Shown here piece by piece: positions 33,672-43,601 of a DNA stretch of 64,000 nucleotides. The DNA is from Sphingomonas sp. URHD0057 (GTDB lineage Bacteria; Pseudomonadota; Alphaproteobacteria; Sphingomonadales; Sphingomonadaceae), in NCBI RefSeq assembly GCF_000620665.1, contig NZ_JIAU01000005.1, positions 239,501 through 303,500 on the forward strand, written 5' to 3'. The translations under genes and the position numbers were made by a program. The notes below the pieces were generated by a model that was given only the letters and a program-made list of their open reading frames with translations, made no database searches and was not told where the DNA came from. Numbering within the stretch: position 1 is the first letter of the stretch; each line of letters opens with the position of its first letter.

Positions 33672-36464
33672 ATGCGCGCACTTCGCTGCTTCGCACTGCT
33701 TGCCGCCGCAACGGCGCTTACTGCTCCTGCCCTGGCCGCGCCCGCGCCGAAGCCGGCGCCGATCTCGACGCTGGTCAGCCAGGTCTCGCTGCCGCACTCG
33801 ATCTTCAAGCTGAGCAACGGCCTCACCGTCATCGTCCACGAGGATCACAAGGCGCCCGTCGTCGCGGTCAGCGTGTGGTACAACGTCGGCTCCAAGGACG
33901 AGCCGGCGGGCAAGACCGGCTTTGCCCATTTGTTCGAGCATCTGATGTTCTACGGCTCCGACAATGTGCGCGAGCCGATCATGCCCTTCCTCGAAAGGAT
34001 CGGCGCGACCGACTGGAACGGGTCGACCTGGTTCGACCGCACCAATTATTACGAGACGGTGCCCAAGAGCGAGCTCGAGCGGGCGCTGTTCATGGAAAGC
34101 GATCGGATGGGCTATCTGCTCCCGGCGGTCGACCAGAAGCGGCTCGACCTCCAGCGCGGCGTTGTCCAGAACGAGAAGCGGCAGGGCGACAACCAGCCCG
34201 CCGGCCTGGTCGATTACGAAGTGCACTCCACGCTGTTTCCCGAAGGCCACCCCTATCATCACGAGACGATCGGCTCGATGGCCGACCTCGACGCGGCCAG
34301 CCTGGCCGACGTGAAGCACTGGTTCATGGACCGCTACGGCCCGAACAATGCGGTGATCGCGCTCGCCGGGGATATCACGCCCGCCGAAGCGCGGACGCTG
34401 ATGACGAAATATTTCGGAAGCATTCCGCGCGGGCCGGTCAACACGCCCGCCCAAGCCAACGTGCCGACGCTCGCTTCGGCCAAGACGATCGTCATGAAGG
34501 ACCACGTCGCGGCGACCCAGATCCAGCGGCATTGGGCGGTTCCAGGCCTGCTGTCGCCGCAGCGCCCGGCACTCCAGGTCGGCGCCGCGATCCTCGGTGG
34601 CTTGAGCAGCTCGCGGCTCGACAACATCCTGGTGCGCAACGAGAAGCTGGCGGTCGGCGTCAGCACCGGCCTGCAGCCGTTCCACCGCATCGGCCTGTTC
34701 GAGATCGACGCGGTGGTGAAGCCGGGCGTCGATCCCGCGGTGGTCGACAAGCGGCTCAACGAAATCGTCGCCGATTATCTTGCCAAGGGACCGACCGCCG
34801 ACGAGGTCAGGCGTGCGGCGACGGTCGCGGCGGCGGGCCAGATCCGCGCGCTCGAGAAGACCGGCGAAGATGGCGGGCAGGCGTCGACGCTGGCCTCGGG
34901 GCAGCTCTATGCCGGCGACGCCAATTTCTACCGCAAGACGCTTGCTGCTTATGCCGCGCTGACTCCGGCGAAGGTCCAGGCGGCGATGAAGCAATGGATC
35001 GGGCGGCCGGCGTTCACGGTCATGCTCGAGCCTGGCGAGCGTCCTCCTTACCAGGACGCAGATAGCGCTAAGCAGACGAGTACCGCCGACATCAAAGTGC
35101 CGTCGGTCAAGCGGACGATGCCGGGTGCCGGCGCGCCCGAGACCCTCGACTTCCCGACGATCGAACGGACGACGCTCGGCAACGGCCTCAAGGTCACTTA
35201 TGCGCAGCGCACCGCTGCCCCGCTGACCCACGTCGTCTTGAGCTTCGACGCCGGCGCGGCGGCGGACCAGCCGACCGCGCGCGGCCTTCAGAACATGACC
35301 ATGGCCATGCTCGACGAAGGCACCGCCACGCGCTCGTCGCAGCAGATTGCCGAGGACAAGGAACGCCTCGGCGCCAATTTGTCGACGTCGAGCGGAGGCG
35401 ACCGCAGCACCGTCGGCCTGTCGGCGCTCACCGCCAACCTTGCCCCGTCGCTGGACCTGATGACCGACGTGGTCGAGCATCCGGCCTTCGCCGATGGAGA
35501 CATCGAGCGGATCCGCAGCCAGTTGCTGACCGGCATCGCGCAATCGATGAAGGACCCCAACGGCATCGCCTCGCGCGCGCTGCCGGGGCTGCTGTTCGGT
35601 CCCAACCATCCGTACGGCGGCTCGTCGTCGGGCACCGAGGCAACAGTGAAGGGCTTCACCCGCGCCCAGCTGGTCGGCTTCAAGGACGCCTGGCTGCGGC
35701 CCGACAATGCCGAGCTGTTCGTGGTCTCGAACGTGCCGCTGGCGACGCTGAAGCCGCAGCTTGAGGCGGCATTCGCGAGCTGGAAGGCTCCCGCGGTCGC
35801 CAAAGGCATCAAGGCGTTCAACGTGACGCCGCCCAAGCCGGCGGGATCGCGCATCGTCCTCATCGATCGCGCGGATTCGCCGCAATCGGTGATTCTTGCG
35901 GGCCAGCTGACGCCGGTCGATCCGACCTCCGACGTGACCGCCTTTTCCGCCGGCTCGGATGTTCTCGGCAGCGCCAGCTCGTCGCGCATCAATATGGACC
36001 TGCGCGAAGAGAAGAGCTGGTCATACGGTTCCTACGGTTTTCCGCAGCTGACCGAGCATGCCGTGCCTTACCTGCTCATCGCGCCGGTCCAGGCTGATCG
36101 CACCGGTGATTCAGTCGCCGAGCTGCTCAAGCAGGTGAAAGGCATCACCGGGACCAACGGCGTGACCGCCGACGAGCTGACACAGGCGGTGGCGACCGAA
36201 GTCGGCGGGCTTCCGGGCCAGTTCGAGACCGGCACCGCCGTGCTCAGCGCGATGCAGCAATTGGCGTTGCTCAAGCGGCCCGACGATTATTACGAGCAGC
36301 TGACGCCCAGGTTTCGCGCGCTCAACACGGCCGGGGTCGACCAGGCCGTCCGCGCGGCGATCAACCCCGACGCATTCACGTTCGTGGTCGTCGGCGATGC
36401 GGCAAAGGTGAAGCCGCAGCTCGACAAGCTCGGCGTGCCGGTCGAGGTAATGCAGCCGCAGTAA
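33672..36464 (+). CDS. M16-family zinc metalloprotease (two-domain pitrilysin type)
   Basis: 930 residues with a signal peptide (about 1-22), so periplasmic. The first half has the inverted zinc motif HLFEHLMFYGS (HxxEH at about 78-82) and a distal Glu in the LQRGVVQNEKRQ region. The second half (from about residue 495) repeats the fold, but the corresponding helix reads GLQNMTMAMLDEG, with no HxxEH, as expected for the non-catalytic partner domain. Such proteins degrade small peptides enclosed between the two halves. The gene stands alone and ends 10 nt from the convergent purK stop. Confidence 0.92.
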   Translation: MRALRCFALLAAATALTAPALAAPAPKPAPISTLVSQVSLPHSIFKLSNGLTVIVHEDHKAPVVAVSVWYNVGSKDEPAGKTGFAHLFEHLMFYGSDNVREPIMPFLERIGATDWNGSTWFDRTNYYETVPKSELERALFMESDRMGYLLPAVDQKRLDLQRGVVQNEKRQGDNQPAGLVDYEVHSTLFPEGHPYHHETIGSMADLDAASLADVKHWFMDRYGPNNAVIALAGDITPAEARTLMTKYFGSIPRGPVNTPAQANVPTLASAKTIVMKDHVAATQIQRHWAVPGLLSPQRPALQVGAAILGGLSSSRLDNILVRNEKLAVGVSTGLQPFHRIGLFEIDAVVKPGVDPAVVDKRLNEIVADYLAKGPTADEVRRAATVAAAGQIRALEKTGEDGGQASTLASGQLYAGDANFYRKTLAAYAALTPAKVQAAMKQWIGRPAFTVMLEPGERPPYQDADSAKQTSTADIKVPSVKRTMPGAGAPETLDFPTIERTTLGNGLKVTYAQRTAAPLTHVVLSFDAGAAADQPTARGLQNMTMAMLDEGTATRSSQQIAEDKERLGANLSTSSGGDRSTVGLSALTANLAPSLDLMTDVVEHPAFADGDIERIRSQLLTGIAQSMKDPNGIASRALPGLLFGPNHPYGGSSSGTEATVKGFTRAQLVGFKDAWLRPDNAELFVVSNVPLATLKPQLEAAFASWKAPAVAKGIKAFNVTPPKPAGSRIVLIDRADSPQSVILAGQLTPVDPTSDVTAFSAGSDVLGSASSSRINMDLREEKSWSYGSYGFPQLTEHAVPYLLIAPVQADRTGDSVAELLKQVKGITGTNGVTADELTQAVATEVGGLPGQFETGTAVLSAMQQLALLKRPDDYYEQLTPRFRALNTAGVDQAVRAAINPDAFTFVVVGDAAKVKPQLDKLGVPVEVMQPQ

Positions 36465-36474
36465 GCAGACCCGG

Positions 36475-37533
36475 TTAGCGAAGGCGCGTAACGTGGCCCA
36501 TCTTGCGGCCGGGGCGCGCCTCGTCCTTGCCGTAGATGTGGACGTGAGCGCCGGGGTCCGCGACGAGCTCGGGCCAGCGATCCACGTCATCGCCGATCAG
36601 ATTGTCCATCGTCGCGCCCGCGCCGATGAGGTCGGTTGTGCCCCGCGGAAGGCCGCAGATCGCGCGGATATGCTGCTCAAACTGCGACGTGACGGCGCCC
36701 TCGATCGTCCAGTGACCGCTATTGTGGACGCGCGGCGCGATCTCGTTGACCAGCGGGCCGTCTTCGCTGGCGAAGAACTCGACCGTCAGCACGCCGACGT
36801 GATCGAGCGCTTCGGCAATTCGAACGGCAACCTCGCACGCTTCTGGAAGCTGGACCGCGACGGCATCGGACGTCGGGACGGTCGAGCGGCGCAAGATGCC
36901 TTCGCCATGCTCGTTCTCCGCCGGGTCCCAGACGGCGTGGAGGCCGTCGGCCCAGCGGGCGATGATCACCGAGAACTCGGACTCGAAGCTGATGCCGGAC
37001 TCGGCGACCGCGGGCTGGGCGCCGATCGCCTGCCACGATTGCTCGGTCACGTCGCCCGAGGCGATCCACGCCTGACCCTTGCCGTCATAGCCATAGCGCC
37101 GGGTCTTGAGCACGATCGGCATGCCGAGCTCCGAGGCGGCGCAAGCGACGTCGGTCAGGGTCAACACCGCTCGCCACGGCGCGACGCGCGCGCCGCATCG
37201 CTCGAGAAACTCCTTCTCGCTCGCCCGGTCCTGGGCGATGGCGAGCGAGCGCGTGCTCGGCAGGAGCTTGTCGGCGATCGCCTCGAGCGGCCCGACGGGC
37301 ACATTTTCGAACTCGTAGGTGACGACATCGACCTCGCTCGCGAAGCGCTCCAGTGCGGCGACGTCGTCGAACGCGGCGCGGGTATGCGCCGCAGCAACGT
37401 CGGCCGCGCACGGGCTCTCGTGCGGATCGAAGATGTGGCATTTGTAGCCGAGCCGGGCCGCCGCGATGGAAAGCATGCGGCCGAGCTGGCCGCCCCCCAA
37501 TATTCCGATGGTGGAGCCGGGCGGGATGGTCAT
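36475..37533 (-). CDS. purK: N5-carboxyaminoimidazole ribonucleotide synthase PurK
   Basis: 352 residues from the ATG at 37533 ([20 protein letters not shown]). The N-terminal nucleotide-fold loop is followed by an ATP-grasp domain with [15 protein letters not shown] and [20 protein letters not shown]. PurK uses ATP and bicarbonate to carboxylate aminoimidazole ribonucleotide in purine synthesis. Its start overlaps the purE stop by ATGA, so the two steps are coupled in one operon. Confidence 0.96.
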   Translation of the reverse strand: MTIPPGSTIGILGGGQLGRMLSIAAARLGYKCHIFDPHESPCAADVAAAHTRAAFDDVAALERFASEVDVVTYEFENVPVGPLEAIADKLLPSTRSLAIAQDRASEKEFLERCGARVAPWRAVLTLTDVACAASELGMPIVLKTRRYGYDGKGQAWIASGDVTEQSWQAIGAQPAVAESGISFESEFSVIIARWADGLHAVWDPAENEHGEGILRRSTVPTSDAVAVQLPEACEVAVRIAEALDHVGVLTVEFFASEDGPLVNEIAPRVHNSGHWTIEGAVTSQFEQHIRAICGLPRGTTDLIGAGATMDNLIGDDVDRWPELVADPGAHVHIYGKDEARPGRKMGHVTRLR

Positions 37534-38012
37534 TCGGGCGCTTCGGCCACCGACCCGGCTTGCGCCGCTCGCCACGCGTCGAGCCGTGCCGCCAGCGCCT
37601 CGTCGTTGGTCGCCAGCATGGCGGCGGCAAGCAACGCGGCGTTGATCGCGCCGGGCTTGCCGATCGCCAGCGTGCCGACTGGGATTCCGGCAGGCATTTG
37701 AACGATCGAAAGCAGGCTATCCATGCCCTTCAGCGCCTGGGTTTCGACCGGCACGCCAAGCACCGGCAGCGACGACATCGATGCGGCCATGCCGGGGAGG
37801 TGAGCGGCGCCGCCGGCGCCGGCGATGATCAGCTTGAGGCCGCGCTCCTTCGCCGAATGCGCATAGTCGTAGAGGCGCTTGGGCGTGCGGTGCGCCGAGA
37901 CGACGCGCGTCTCATGCGCAACCTCGAGCCGATCGAGAATCTCGGCGGCATGGCGCATCGTCTCCCAATCGGACTTGCTGCCCATGATGATGCCGACCAG
38001 CGGCTTCGTCAT
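37530..38012 (-). CDS. purE: N5-carboxyaminoimidazole ribonucleotide mutase PurE
   Basis: 160 residues from the ATG at 38012 ([19 protein letters not shown]); the extra upstream codons to 38075 are not family-like. The active-site regions [21 protein letters not shown] and [12 protein letters not shown] are intact. It shifts the carboxyl group made by PurK to give carboxyaminoimidazole ribonucleotide. First gene of the purEK operon. Confidence 0.97.
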   Translation of the reverse strand: MTKPLVGIIMGSKSDWETMRHAAEILDRLEVAHETRVVSAHRTPKRLYDYAHSAKERGLKLIIAGAGGAAHLPGMAASMSSLPVLGVPVETQALKGMDSLLSIVQMPAGIPVGTLAIGKPGAINAALLAAAMLATNDEALAARLDAWRAAQAGSVAEAPE

Positions 38013-38085
38013 TGTCCCGCCTTGAACCAGTGATAGGAAGGCGGCTCGTTTAAGGTGCGGATTCTGGCTAGGCAATGAGGGGGGC

Positions 38086-38120
38086 GCCGCGAGGAATTCG
38101 TAAAGTGCGAATTCCGCGGC
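38086..38120. promoter_or_regulatory. hairpin upstream of the diguanylate cyclase gene
   Basis: GCCGCG plus GAATTCG (38086-38100, with a 2-nt bulge) pairs with CGAATTCCGCGGC (38108-38120) round a 7-nt loop, 13 base pairs in all. It lies 35 nt before the start codon and about 75 nt from the divergent purE start. No T tract follows. It could be a leader structure or a protein-binding palindrome. Confidence 0.4.
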
Positions 38121-38155
38121 AAGTCTCTGGATTTTCAGGGCTTTGGAATCGCGCT

Positions 38156-38782
38156 ATGTCGAAGCCGAAAGACGGGGCGGACTCGGGGGCAATGTCTGAC
38201 CAAATGACGGATGGTCCGGGAGTTTCGCCGGATGTGGAGCGGCTGATCGAGGAGATCGGCCGGCTGCGCGGCCAGGTGTCGCAGCTGCAGGCGCGGGTCG
38301 AGCAGCTCGACGAGCTGGCGCACCAGGACACGCTTATCTCCCTCCCCAACCGGCGCGGTTTCATGCGCGAGCTCGAACGGCTGATCGACCGGGCGCGGCG
38401 CTACGATCATGGCGCGGCGATGCTGTTCGTCGACCTCGACGGGCTGAAGATGATCAACGACACCTTCGGTCATCGCGCCGGCGACGAGGCCCTGATCCAG
38501 GTCGCGGACATGCTGGCCAAGGGCGTGCGCCGGAGCGACGTCGTGGCGCGGATCGGCGGCGACGAGTTTGCCGTGCTGCTGGAGAACGCGACCGAGCAGA
38601 GCGCGCATGAGACCGCGGCCCGGCTCGAAGACCTGATCTGCGGCTGCGAATTCACCCACGACGGCGATGCATTGCCGCTGAGCGTGGCGATCGGCGTCGG
38701 CATGATCGACGGCGACGACGAGCCGCACGCGGTGATGCAGCGCGCCGACGAGGAGATGTACCGCCGGAAGGCCGCGGCTTAA
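38156..38782 (+). CDS. diguanylate cyclase (coiled coil-GGDEF)
   Basis: 208 residues from the ATG at 38156. A coiled-coil-like segment ([20 protein letters not shown] and on) precedes one GGDEF domain. The active site [10 protein letters not shown] is intact, and the inhibitory RxxD site (RRSD) lies exactly five residues before GGDEF, so product feedback is expected. Substrate-binding residues in [20 protein letters not shown] are present. It has no sensor domain or membrane helix; dimerisation is probably by the coiled coil. The stop overlaps the convergent gpmA stop by TTAA. Confidence 0.93.
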   Translation: MSKPKDGADSGAMSDQMTDGPGVSPDVERLIEEIGRLRGQVSQLQARVEQLDELAHQDTLISLPNRRGFMRELERLIDRARRYDHGAAMLFVDLDGLKMINDTFGHRAGDEALIQVADMLAKGVRRSDVVARIGGDEFAVLLENATEQSAHETAARLEDLICGCEFTHDGDALPLSVAIGVGMIDGDDEPHAVMQRADEEMYRRKAAA

Positions 38783-39459
38783 GTCAGTGAATAGCGTCTC
38801 TCGACGCTAAGGTCGTCGTTGAGCTCATAGACGATCGGCTCGCCGGTCGGGATTTCGAGCCCGACGATGTCCTCGTCGCTGATGCCGGATAGATATTTGA
38901 TGATCCCGCGCAGCGAATTGCCGTGAGCCGCGACGAGCACGCGCTTGCCGGCCTTCAATGCGGGGGCGATTTCGGCCTCATAATAAGGAAGCGCGCGGGC
39001 GATCGTGTCCTTGAGGCTTTCGGTGCGCGGCACCTCGATGCCGGCGTAGCGGCGGTCGCGGCTGACGTCGTAGGGGTCGTCTTCGGGCAGCGGGGGCGGC
39101 GGAATGTCGTAGGAGCGCCGCCAGATCTTGACTTGGCTCTCGCCGACCTTGTCGATCATCTCCTGCTTGTTGAGGCCGGTGAGCCCGCCATAGTGGCGCT
39201 CGTTCAAGCGCCAGTCTTTGGCGACGGGAAGCCACAGCCGGTCCATCTCGTGGAGCACCAAATGAAGCGTCCGGATCGCGCGGGTGAGGACGCTGGTGAA
39301 GCAGCAATCGAAATCGAAACCCTTGTCGCGGAGCAGCGCGCCGGCGGCGCGAGCCTCGGCGATGCCCTTGTCGCTGAGGTCGACGTCCCACCAGCCGGTG
39401 AAGCGATTCTCCAGGTTCCACTGCGACTGCCCGTGGCGCAGCAGGACCAAAGTCGGCAT
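38779..39459 (-). CDS. gpmA: 2,3-bisphosphoglycerate-dependent phosphoglycerate mutase
   Basis: 226 residues. The phosphohistidine motif [19 protein letters not shown] is at the start, with [13 protein letters not shown], and the second catalytic His in [15 protein letters not shown]. It interconverts 3- and 2-phosphoglycerate in glycolysis and gluconeogenesis. Its ATG shares a base with the stop of the carboxypeptidase gene upstream (TGATG), an unusual pairing with no obvious metabolic link. Confidence 0.96.
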   Translation of the reverse strand: MPTLVLLRHGQSQWNLENRFTGWWDVDLSDKGIAEARAAGALLRDKGFDFDCCFTSVLTRAIRTLHLVLHEMDRLWLPVAKDWRLNERHYGGLTGLNKQEMIDKVGESQVKIWRRSYDIPPPPLPEDDPYDVSRDRRYAGIEVPRTESLKDTIARALPYYEAEIAPALKAGKRVLVAAHGNSLRGIIKYLSGISDEDIVGLEIPTGEPIVYELNDDLSVERRYSLT

Positions 39460-40622
39460 CAGGCTTCGACCTTTTCCCGCGGCTCCGCCTTCGCCTTGGC
39501 CTTGAGGTCCGGCACGATCGCGTGGAGCGCGTCGAGGCAGGCGTGCGCGAGATATTTGGAGCGCTGCGGCGACCAGCCGTAGACCTCGTCCGGCAGATTG
39601 AAATTGTCCTTGAACGGCATTTCCAAGGTCATCGACACGCAGCCGTAGCGCTCGGCCAGCTGGGTCGTGGACATCGACATGTTCGCCTGACCCGGAGCGG
39701 GGAGCTCATAACCCTGCTCGCGCTGGAAATCGGGCGACAGGCGCTCGAGCGTCTCACCGAACAGCTCGAACAATTTCTGCTGGCGGTCGGTGTGCGACGG
39801 AATGCCCTCGAAGCCGGCGAGGAAGTTGGCGGGGATCGCCTCGTCGCCGTGGATGTCCATGGCGAAGTCGACGCCGGTTTCGTCCATTGCATTGCGGACG
39901 CACAGTACTTCCGGGCTCCGCTCCGCGGTCGGCGCATGCCATTCGCGGTTGAGGTTGGCCCCGGCGGCGTTGGTCCTGAGGTGGCCGCGGCGCGAGCCGT
40001 CCGGGTTCATGTTGGGCACGACCCGGAAGGTGCATTCCTTGCGCAGCACCCGGGCGACGGGATCGTCCTCGTCGGTGAGCTTGTCGAGCGCGCCTTCCAT
40101 CCACCATTCGGCCATGCTCTCGCCCGGATGCTGGCGGGCATAGAGCCAGACGTGGAGCGGTCCCTCACCGATCGTCAGGCAATCCATATCCTGTCCGTCG
40201 AGGGTCTTGCCGAGCGACCGGTAACGGACCCCGGGAAGCCCGGCGATCGTCGAGACGAGGTCGTGATGCCGCTCCATCGAATAAGGCGCGAAATAGGCGA
40301 TCCAGACGACGTCCTGGGGCGGCGTCAGCCGAACCGTGAGGACGCCGTCGGCGTAGCTGGTCTCGGACACGCGGACCCAATCCTCGCGGTCGAGCGACAT
40401 ACAAGCGCGATAGTCGGGCCAGCCGTGCGGATAGGCCGAGGCGCCGCAATTGGTGATGCGCAGAGTCACTTCGCGGCCCGCCGCGCCGGCCACGCGGAAA
40501 TAGAACCATTGATAAAAATCTGACTCGTGATCCTTGACGATCTCAAGGTCGACGCGGTCGCCATCCTGACTGACGACGCGAATATTGCCGGCGTCGAACG
40601 AACTTGAAATCGTGAGGGTCAT
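39459..40622 (-). CDS. M14-family cytosolic-type metallocarboxypeptidase
   Basis: 387 residues, no signal peptide. An N-terminal beta-rich domain (about 1-125) precedes the M14 domain. Zinc ligands are in [15 protein letters not shown] (HxxE), and substrate contacts in [18 protein letters not shown] followed by NLNREW. A third zinc His is likely in MDIHGDEA, and the catalytic Glu in [10 protein letters not shown]. This layout is that of the AGBL/CCP-like bacterial carboxypeptidases, which remove C-terminal residues. The bacterial substrate is unknown. Co-transcribed with gpmA. Confidence 0.9.
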   Translation of the reverse strand: MTLTISSSFDAGNIRVVSQDGDRVDLEIVKDHESDFYQWFYFRVAGAAGREVTLRITNCGASAYPHGWPDYRACMSLDREDWVRVSETSYADGVLTVRLTPPQDVVWIAYFAPYSMERHHDLVSTIAGLPGVRYRSLGKTLDGQDMDCLTIGEGPLHVWLYARQHPGESMAEWWMEGALDKLTDEDDPVARVLRKECTFRVVPNMNPDGSRRGHLRTNAAGANLNREWHAPTAERSPEVLCVRNAMDETGVDFAMDIHGDEAIPANFLAGFEGIPSHTDRQQKLFELFGETLERLSPDFQREQGYELPAPGQANMSMSTTQLAERYGCVSMTLEMPFKDNFNLPDEVYGWSPQRSKYLAHACLDALHAIVPDLKAKAKAEPREKVEA

Positions 40623-40705
40623 GCACTGTCACTCGGCTTGGGTGGAATCCGGGCGGCTGATAGTGCGGCTCCGCCGATCACGCAAACGGCGCGGCGGGCG
40701 AAAAA

Positions 40706-40755
40706 GCTGCACATCGTCCGCACGGGCGTGCCGGCCCGGTTGGACGATGTGCAGC
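40706..40755 (-). terminator. strong intrinsic terminator of the RTX gene
   Basis: A perfect 14-bp stem (GCTGCACATCGTCC at 40706-40719 with GGACGATGTGCAGC at 40742-40755). The loop can pair further through CGGGC and GCCCG. On the minus strand the stem is followed directly by TTTTT (40705-40701). It lies 15 nt after the stop of the RTX gene. Confidence 0.9.
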
Positions 40756-40769
40756 CGTGACGGTTCGCC

Positions 40770-42044
40770 TCAGATGGCGAAGACGTCGCCGTTGATGAGC
40801 AGATGGTCGGAGCCCGCCTCGAAGCCGGTGATGTGGATCACGGCGCCCGAGACATCGGCGATCGTCAGGTTCCCCTTGCCGAGGTTCGTGACCTGCACGT
40901 CATCGTCGTCGTTGATGGCGATGGTGTCGGAGAATCCGTCGCCGAGGCCGCCGACGCCAAGGTTGATGTCGAACTCGTGAAGTCCGCTTCCCGACGGATC
41001 GTTGACGGTGATCTTGTCGGCGCCCGCGAGGGTGTTGAGGGTAATCTTCTCGATGCCCGTCAGGTTCATGAGAATGTTGCCCGCGTCGCGCGTGAGTGAT
41101 GCATTGGTCCCGTCGGCGGTGAAGACGAAGGCTTCGGCACCCGCAACGCCGTTGAACAGCAGCTCGTCCGTGCCTGCGCCGCCATCGACGCGGTCGCTGC
41201 CGTCGCCTTGATCCCAGCGGAACACGTCGTCGCCGGCGCCGAGCAGGCCGACGTCCTTGCCGGCATTGCCGTGGACGAAGTCGTTGCCGTCCCCGCCGAT
41301 CAGAGTGTCGTCGCCGTTGCCGCCGTTGATGGTGTCGTTGCCGGCACCGCCGTCGACGGTCAGGTGAATGAGGCCGGCGAGATTGCCGGTTGCGGAAAAG
41401 CTATCGTTCCCGCCGCCCATGTTGAGTGCCAGGTTCTCGGTGCTGCCGATATCGATCGAGAACGGCCCCGGGCTGACGCGGTCGAAGTCGACGCGCGTGC
41501 CGTTTGCGGCCGCCGTGAAGGTTTCGTCGGCCGCGCCGCCGTTGACTTCCGCGACGTCGATTCCGTCGCCGCCTTCGAAGGTGTCGGTGCCGTCGCCGGG
41601 GTTCCAGATCATGCGGTCGTTGCCGTCACCGCCGAAGAAGTGATCGACGCCGGCGCCGCCAAGCAGCGTGTCGTTGCCGGCGCCGCCGAGCAGCAAATCG
41701 TTCCCGCCGCCGCCGGACAGCGTGTCGTTCCCCTGCTGGCCGGCCAACTGGTCATCGCGGCTGCCCCCGGTCAGGACGTCGTTGCCTTGTCCGCCGAACA
41801 GCGCGGCGGCGGTCAGCGGCCCATTGGTCTCGTCGAGCCTGATGGTGTCGTTGCCGGCCCCGCCAAAGGCGCGGATCAGGTCGGTATTGGCAACGGTCGG
41901 GTCTCCGGAGTGGATGGGGATCGCGCCGCCGTTGCCCAGGATGTGGCCGGCGGCATCGCGGCTGATAACGATCGAATTGTCATGCTCGTCGCCAGTAAAC
42001 GTCAGATGCCTTGCGGCAGACTCAAATTTTCCTCGAAGGCTCAC
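40770..42044 (-). CDS. RTX-type calcium-binding repeat protein
   Basis: 424 residues. At least a dozen GGxGxDxxx nonapeptides occur in two blocks (about 60-165 and 225-285), for example GGAGNDTLLGGAGVDHFFGG and GGNGDDTLIGGDGNDFVHGN. These fold as calcium-binding beta-rolls. Between and after them are beta-rich segments without an enzyme motif. There is no N-terminal signal peptide, and the C terminus (HLLINGDVFAI) is hydrophobic, fitting export by a type I secretion system. No secretion genes of that type are adjacent. A strong terminator follows. Confidence 0.88.
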   Translation of the reverse strand: MSLRGKFESAARHLTFTGDEHDNSIVISRDAAGHILGNGGAIPIHSGDPTVANTDLIRAFGGAGNDTIRLDETNGPLTAAALFGGQGNDVLTGGSRDDQLAGQQGNDTLSGGGGNDLLLGGAGNDTLLGGAGVDHFFGGDGNDRMIWNPGDGTDTFEGGDGIDVAEVNGGAADETFTAAANGTRVDFDRVSPGPFSIDIGSTENLALNMGGGNDSFSATGNLAGLIHLTVDGGAGNDTINGGNGDDTLIGGDGNDFVHGNAGKDVGLLGAGDDVFRWDQGDGSDRVDGGAGTDELLFNGVAGAEAFVFTADGTNASLTRDAGNILMNLTGIEKITLNTLAGADKITVNDPSGSGLHEFDINLGVGGLGDGFSDTIAINDDDDVQVTNLGKGNLTIADVSGAVIHITGFEAGSDHLLINGDVFAI

Positions 42045-42265
42045 GTAAGTTCTCCATGTCTTGAGCGCCGTTATCTTGTCAGCGATCCGCCCCGGTCATG
42101 GGCTAAGTCCACCGGAGATCACGCGAGTCAGCGACGTTCGAATGTGGGTTTCATGCGTACAGGCAGCGTTTGAAGTTGGACTTGGGACGCGGCGAGGGCA
42201 TCTAGGCGGAGGGCGCGTGCAGCCGTTATGACCGATCCGCCGGATAGATTGACCGAAACGCCGCA

Positions 42266-42310
42266 AATCCTTCGATTGAGTGACGTGGTCGATAAGATGA
42301 TCGAAGGATT
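42266..42310. repeat. inverted repeat in the RTX-galE intergenic region
   Basis: AATCCTTCGAT (42266-42276) and ATCGAAGGATT (42300-42310) are perfect inverted copies, 11 bp each, 23 bp apart. They lie in the 321-bp gap between the divergent RTX and galE genes (42045-42365), where no reading frame or RNA gene was recognised. The gap should hold both promoters; I could not assign -35/-10 boxes with confidence. Confidence 0.5.
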
Positions 42311-42365
42311 GATCGGGCGTGTCGGCGCGCTGGCATTCGCGGCTGAGCCTCGCTAGCGCCGGCGA

Positions 42366-43358
42366 ATGAGCAAAGTCCCCGTTCTGGTCACCGGCGGCGC
42401 CGGCTATATCGGCAGCCACGCCGTCCTTGCCCTCAAGGATGGCGGCTGGCCGGTCGTCGTCGTCGACGATCTTTCGAACGGCTCCCGCGAGCTGGTCCCG
42501 GACGAGGTGCCGTTCCACGACGGGTCGGTCGCCGACGGCGCGCTCGTGACGCGGATCTTCGCCGAGCATGGCGTCGAGGCGATCATGCACTTCGCGGGGT
42601 CGATCGTTGTCCCGGAATCGGTCGAAAAGCCGCTGGACTATTACCGCAACAACACGGTCGCCAGCCATGCACTGGTCAGCGCGGCAGTCGCGGCGGACGT
42701 GCGCCACATCCTCTTTTCGTCGACCGCCGCCGTCTATGGCGCGCCGGAGCGCGTACCGATCGACGAGGACGATCCCAAGCTCCCGATCAATCCGTACGGC
42801 GCGTCGAAGCTGATGACCGAGCGCATGCTCGAAGACGCCGCGGCCGCGCATCCTTTCAACTATGGCGCCCTGCGCTATTTCAACGTTGCAGGCGCCGATC
42901 CGCAGGGCCGCAGCGGGCAGGTGGGGAAGGGCTCTACCCACCTGATCAAGATCGCCGCCGAAGCAGCCGTCGGGAAGCGCGATCACGTCGCCGTGTTCGG
43001 CACAGATTATCCGACCCCGGACGGGACCTGCATCCGCGACTATATCCACGTCAGCGATCTTGCTGCCGCGCACGTCGCCGCGCTCGAACTGCTGACCGAG
43101 CGGCCGGACGAGAATTTGGTCGTGAATTGCGGCTACGGCAAAGGGCTGTCGGTGCTCGAAGTGCTCGACTCGATCGACCGCGCCAACGGCACGCCCGTTC
43201 GGCGCGAGTTCGCCGAGCGCCGCGCCGGCGATCCGCCGCAACTGGTCGCGTCGAATGCGCGGATGCTCGACAAGCTCGAATGGCGTCCGGCTTACGGTGA
43301 CATCGACACCATCGTGCGTGATGCGCTCTCATGGGAGCATACGCTGCTCGAACGGTGA
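42366..43358 (+). CDS. galE: UDP-glucose 4-epimerase
   Basis: 330 residues. An NAD-binding GGAGYIGSHAVLAL, the catalytic Ser-Thr in FSSTAAVYG, and the Tyr-Lys pair in NPYGASKLMTERML mark an extended short-chain dehydrogenase. LRYFNVAGADPQGRSGQ and GTCIRDYIHVSDLA are GalE-specific. It interconverts UDP-glucose and UDP-galactose for surface polysaccharides. It stands before rpmJ and is divergent from the RTX gene. Confidence 0.95.
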   Translation: MSKVPVLVTGGAGYIGSHAVLALKDGGWPVVVVDDLSNGSRELVPDEVPFHDGSVADGALVTRIFAEHGVEAIMHFAGSIVVPESVEKPLDYYRNNTVASHALVSAAVAADVRHILFSSTAAVYGAPERVPIDEDDPKLPINPYGASKLMTERMLEDAAAAHPFNYGALRYFNVAGADPQGRSGQVGKGSTHLIKIAAEAAVGKRDHVAVFGTDYPTPDGTCIRDYIHVSDLAAAHVAALELLTERPDENLVVNCGYGKGLSVLEVLDSIDRANGTPVRREFAERRAGDPPQLVASNARMLDKLEWRPAYGDIDTIVRDALSWEHTLLER

Positions 43359-43455
43359 CCACTCCTTGACTTGAATGGCGCGTCTCTCTAGGGGGACCAG
43401 CGGTTTTAACGAACCTTCCGACAACCTAGATCAAGAGACGAGCAGGCGCCCGGCC

Positions 43456-43581
43456 ATGAAGATTCGCAATTCGCTAAAGTCGCTGAAGTCGCGCCACCGG
43501 GACTGCCGCGTCATCCGCCGTCGCGGGCGCACCTACGTCATCAACAAGACGAACCGCCGCTTCAAAGCGCGCCAGGGCTAA
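43456..43581 (+). CDS. rpmJ: 50S ribosomal protein L36
   Basis: 41 residues, [20 protein letters not shown] and then [20 protein letters not shown] plus G. This is the alphaproteobacterial L36 without the zinc Cys/His set (one Cys only, so the zinc-free paralogue type). Upstream, TTGACT at 43366-43371 could be a -35 box. The start is set by family length; the frame is open further upstream. Confidence 0.96.
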   Translation: MKIRNSLKSLKSRHRDCRVIRRRGRTYVINKTNRRFKARQG

Positions 43582-43601
43582 TTCTGCTATTTCGCCCGGT
43601 C

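Noticed and set aside
40770-42044. Tandem DNA repeat array in the RTX gene
   Set aside because: The periodicity follows the coding of GGxGxD nonapeptides; it is protein-level repetition with diverged codons.
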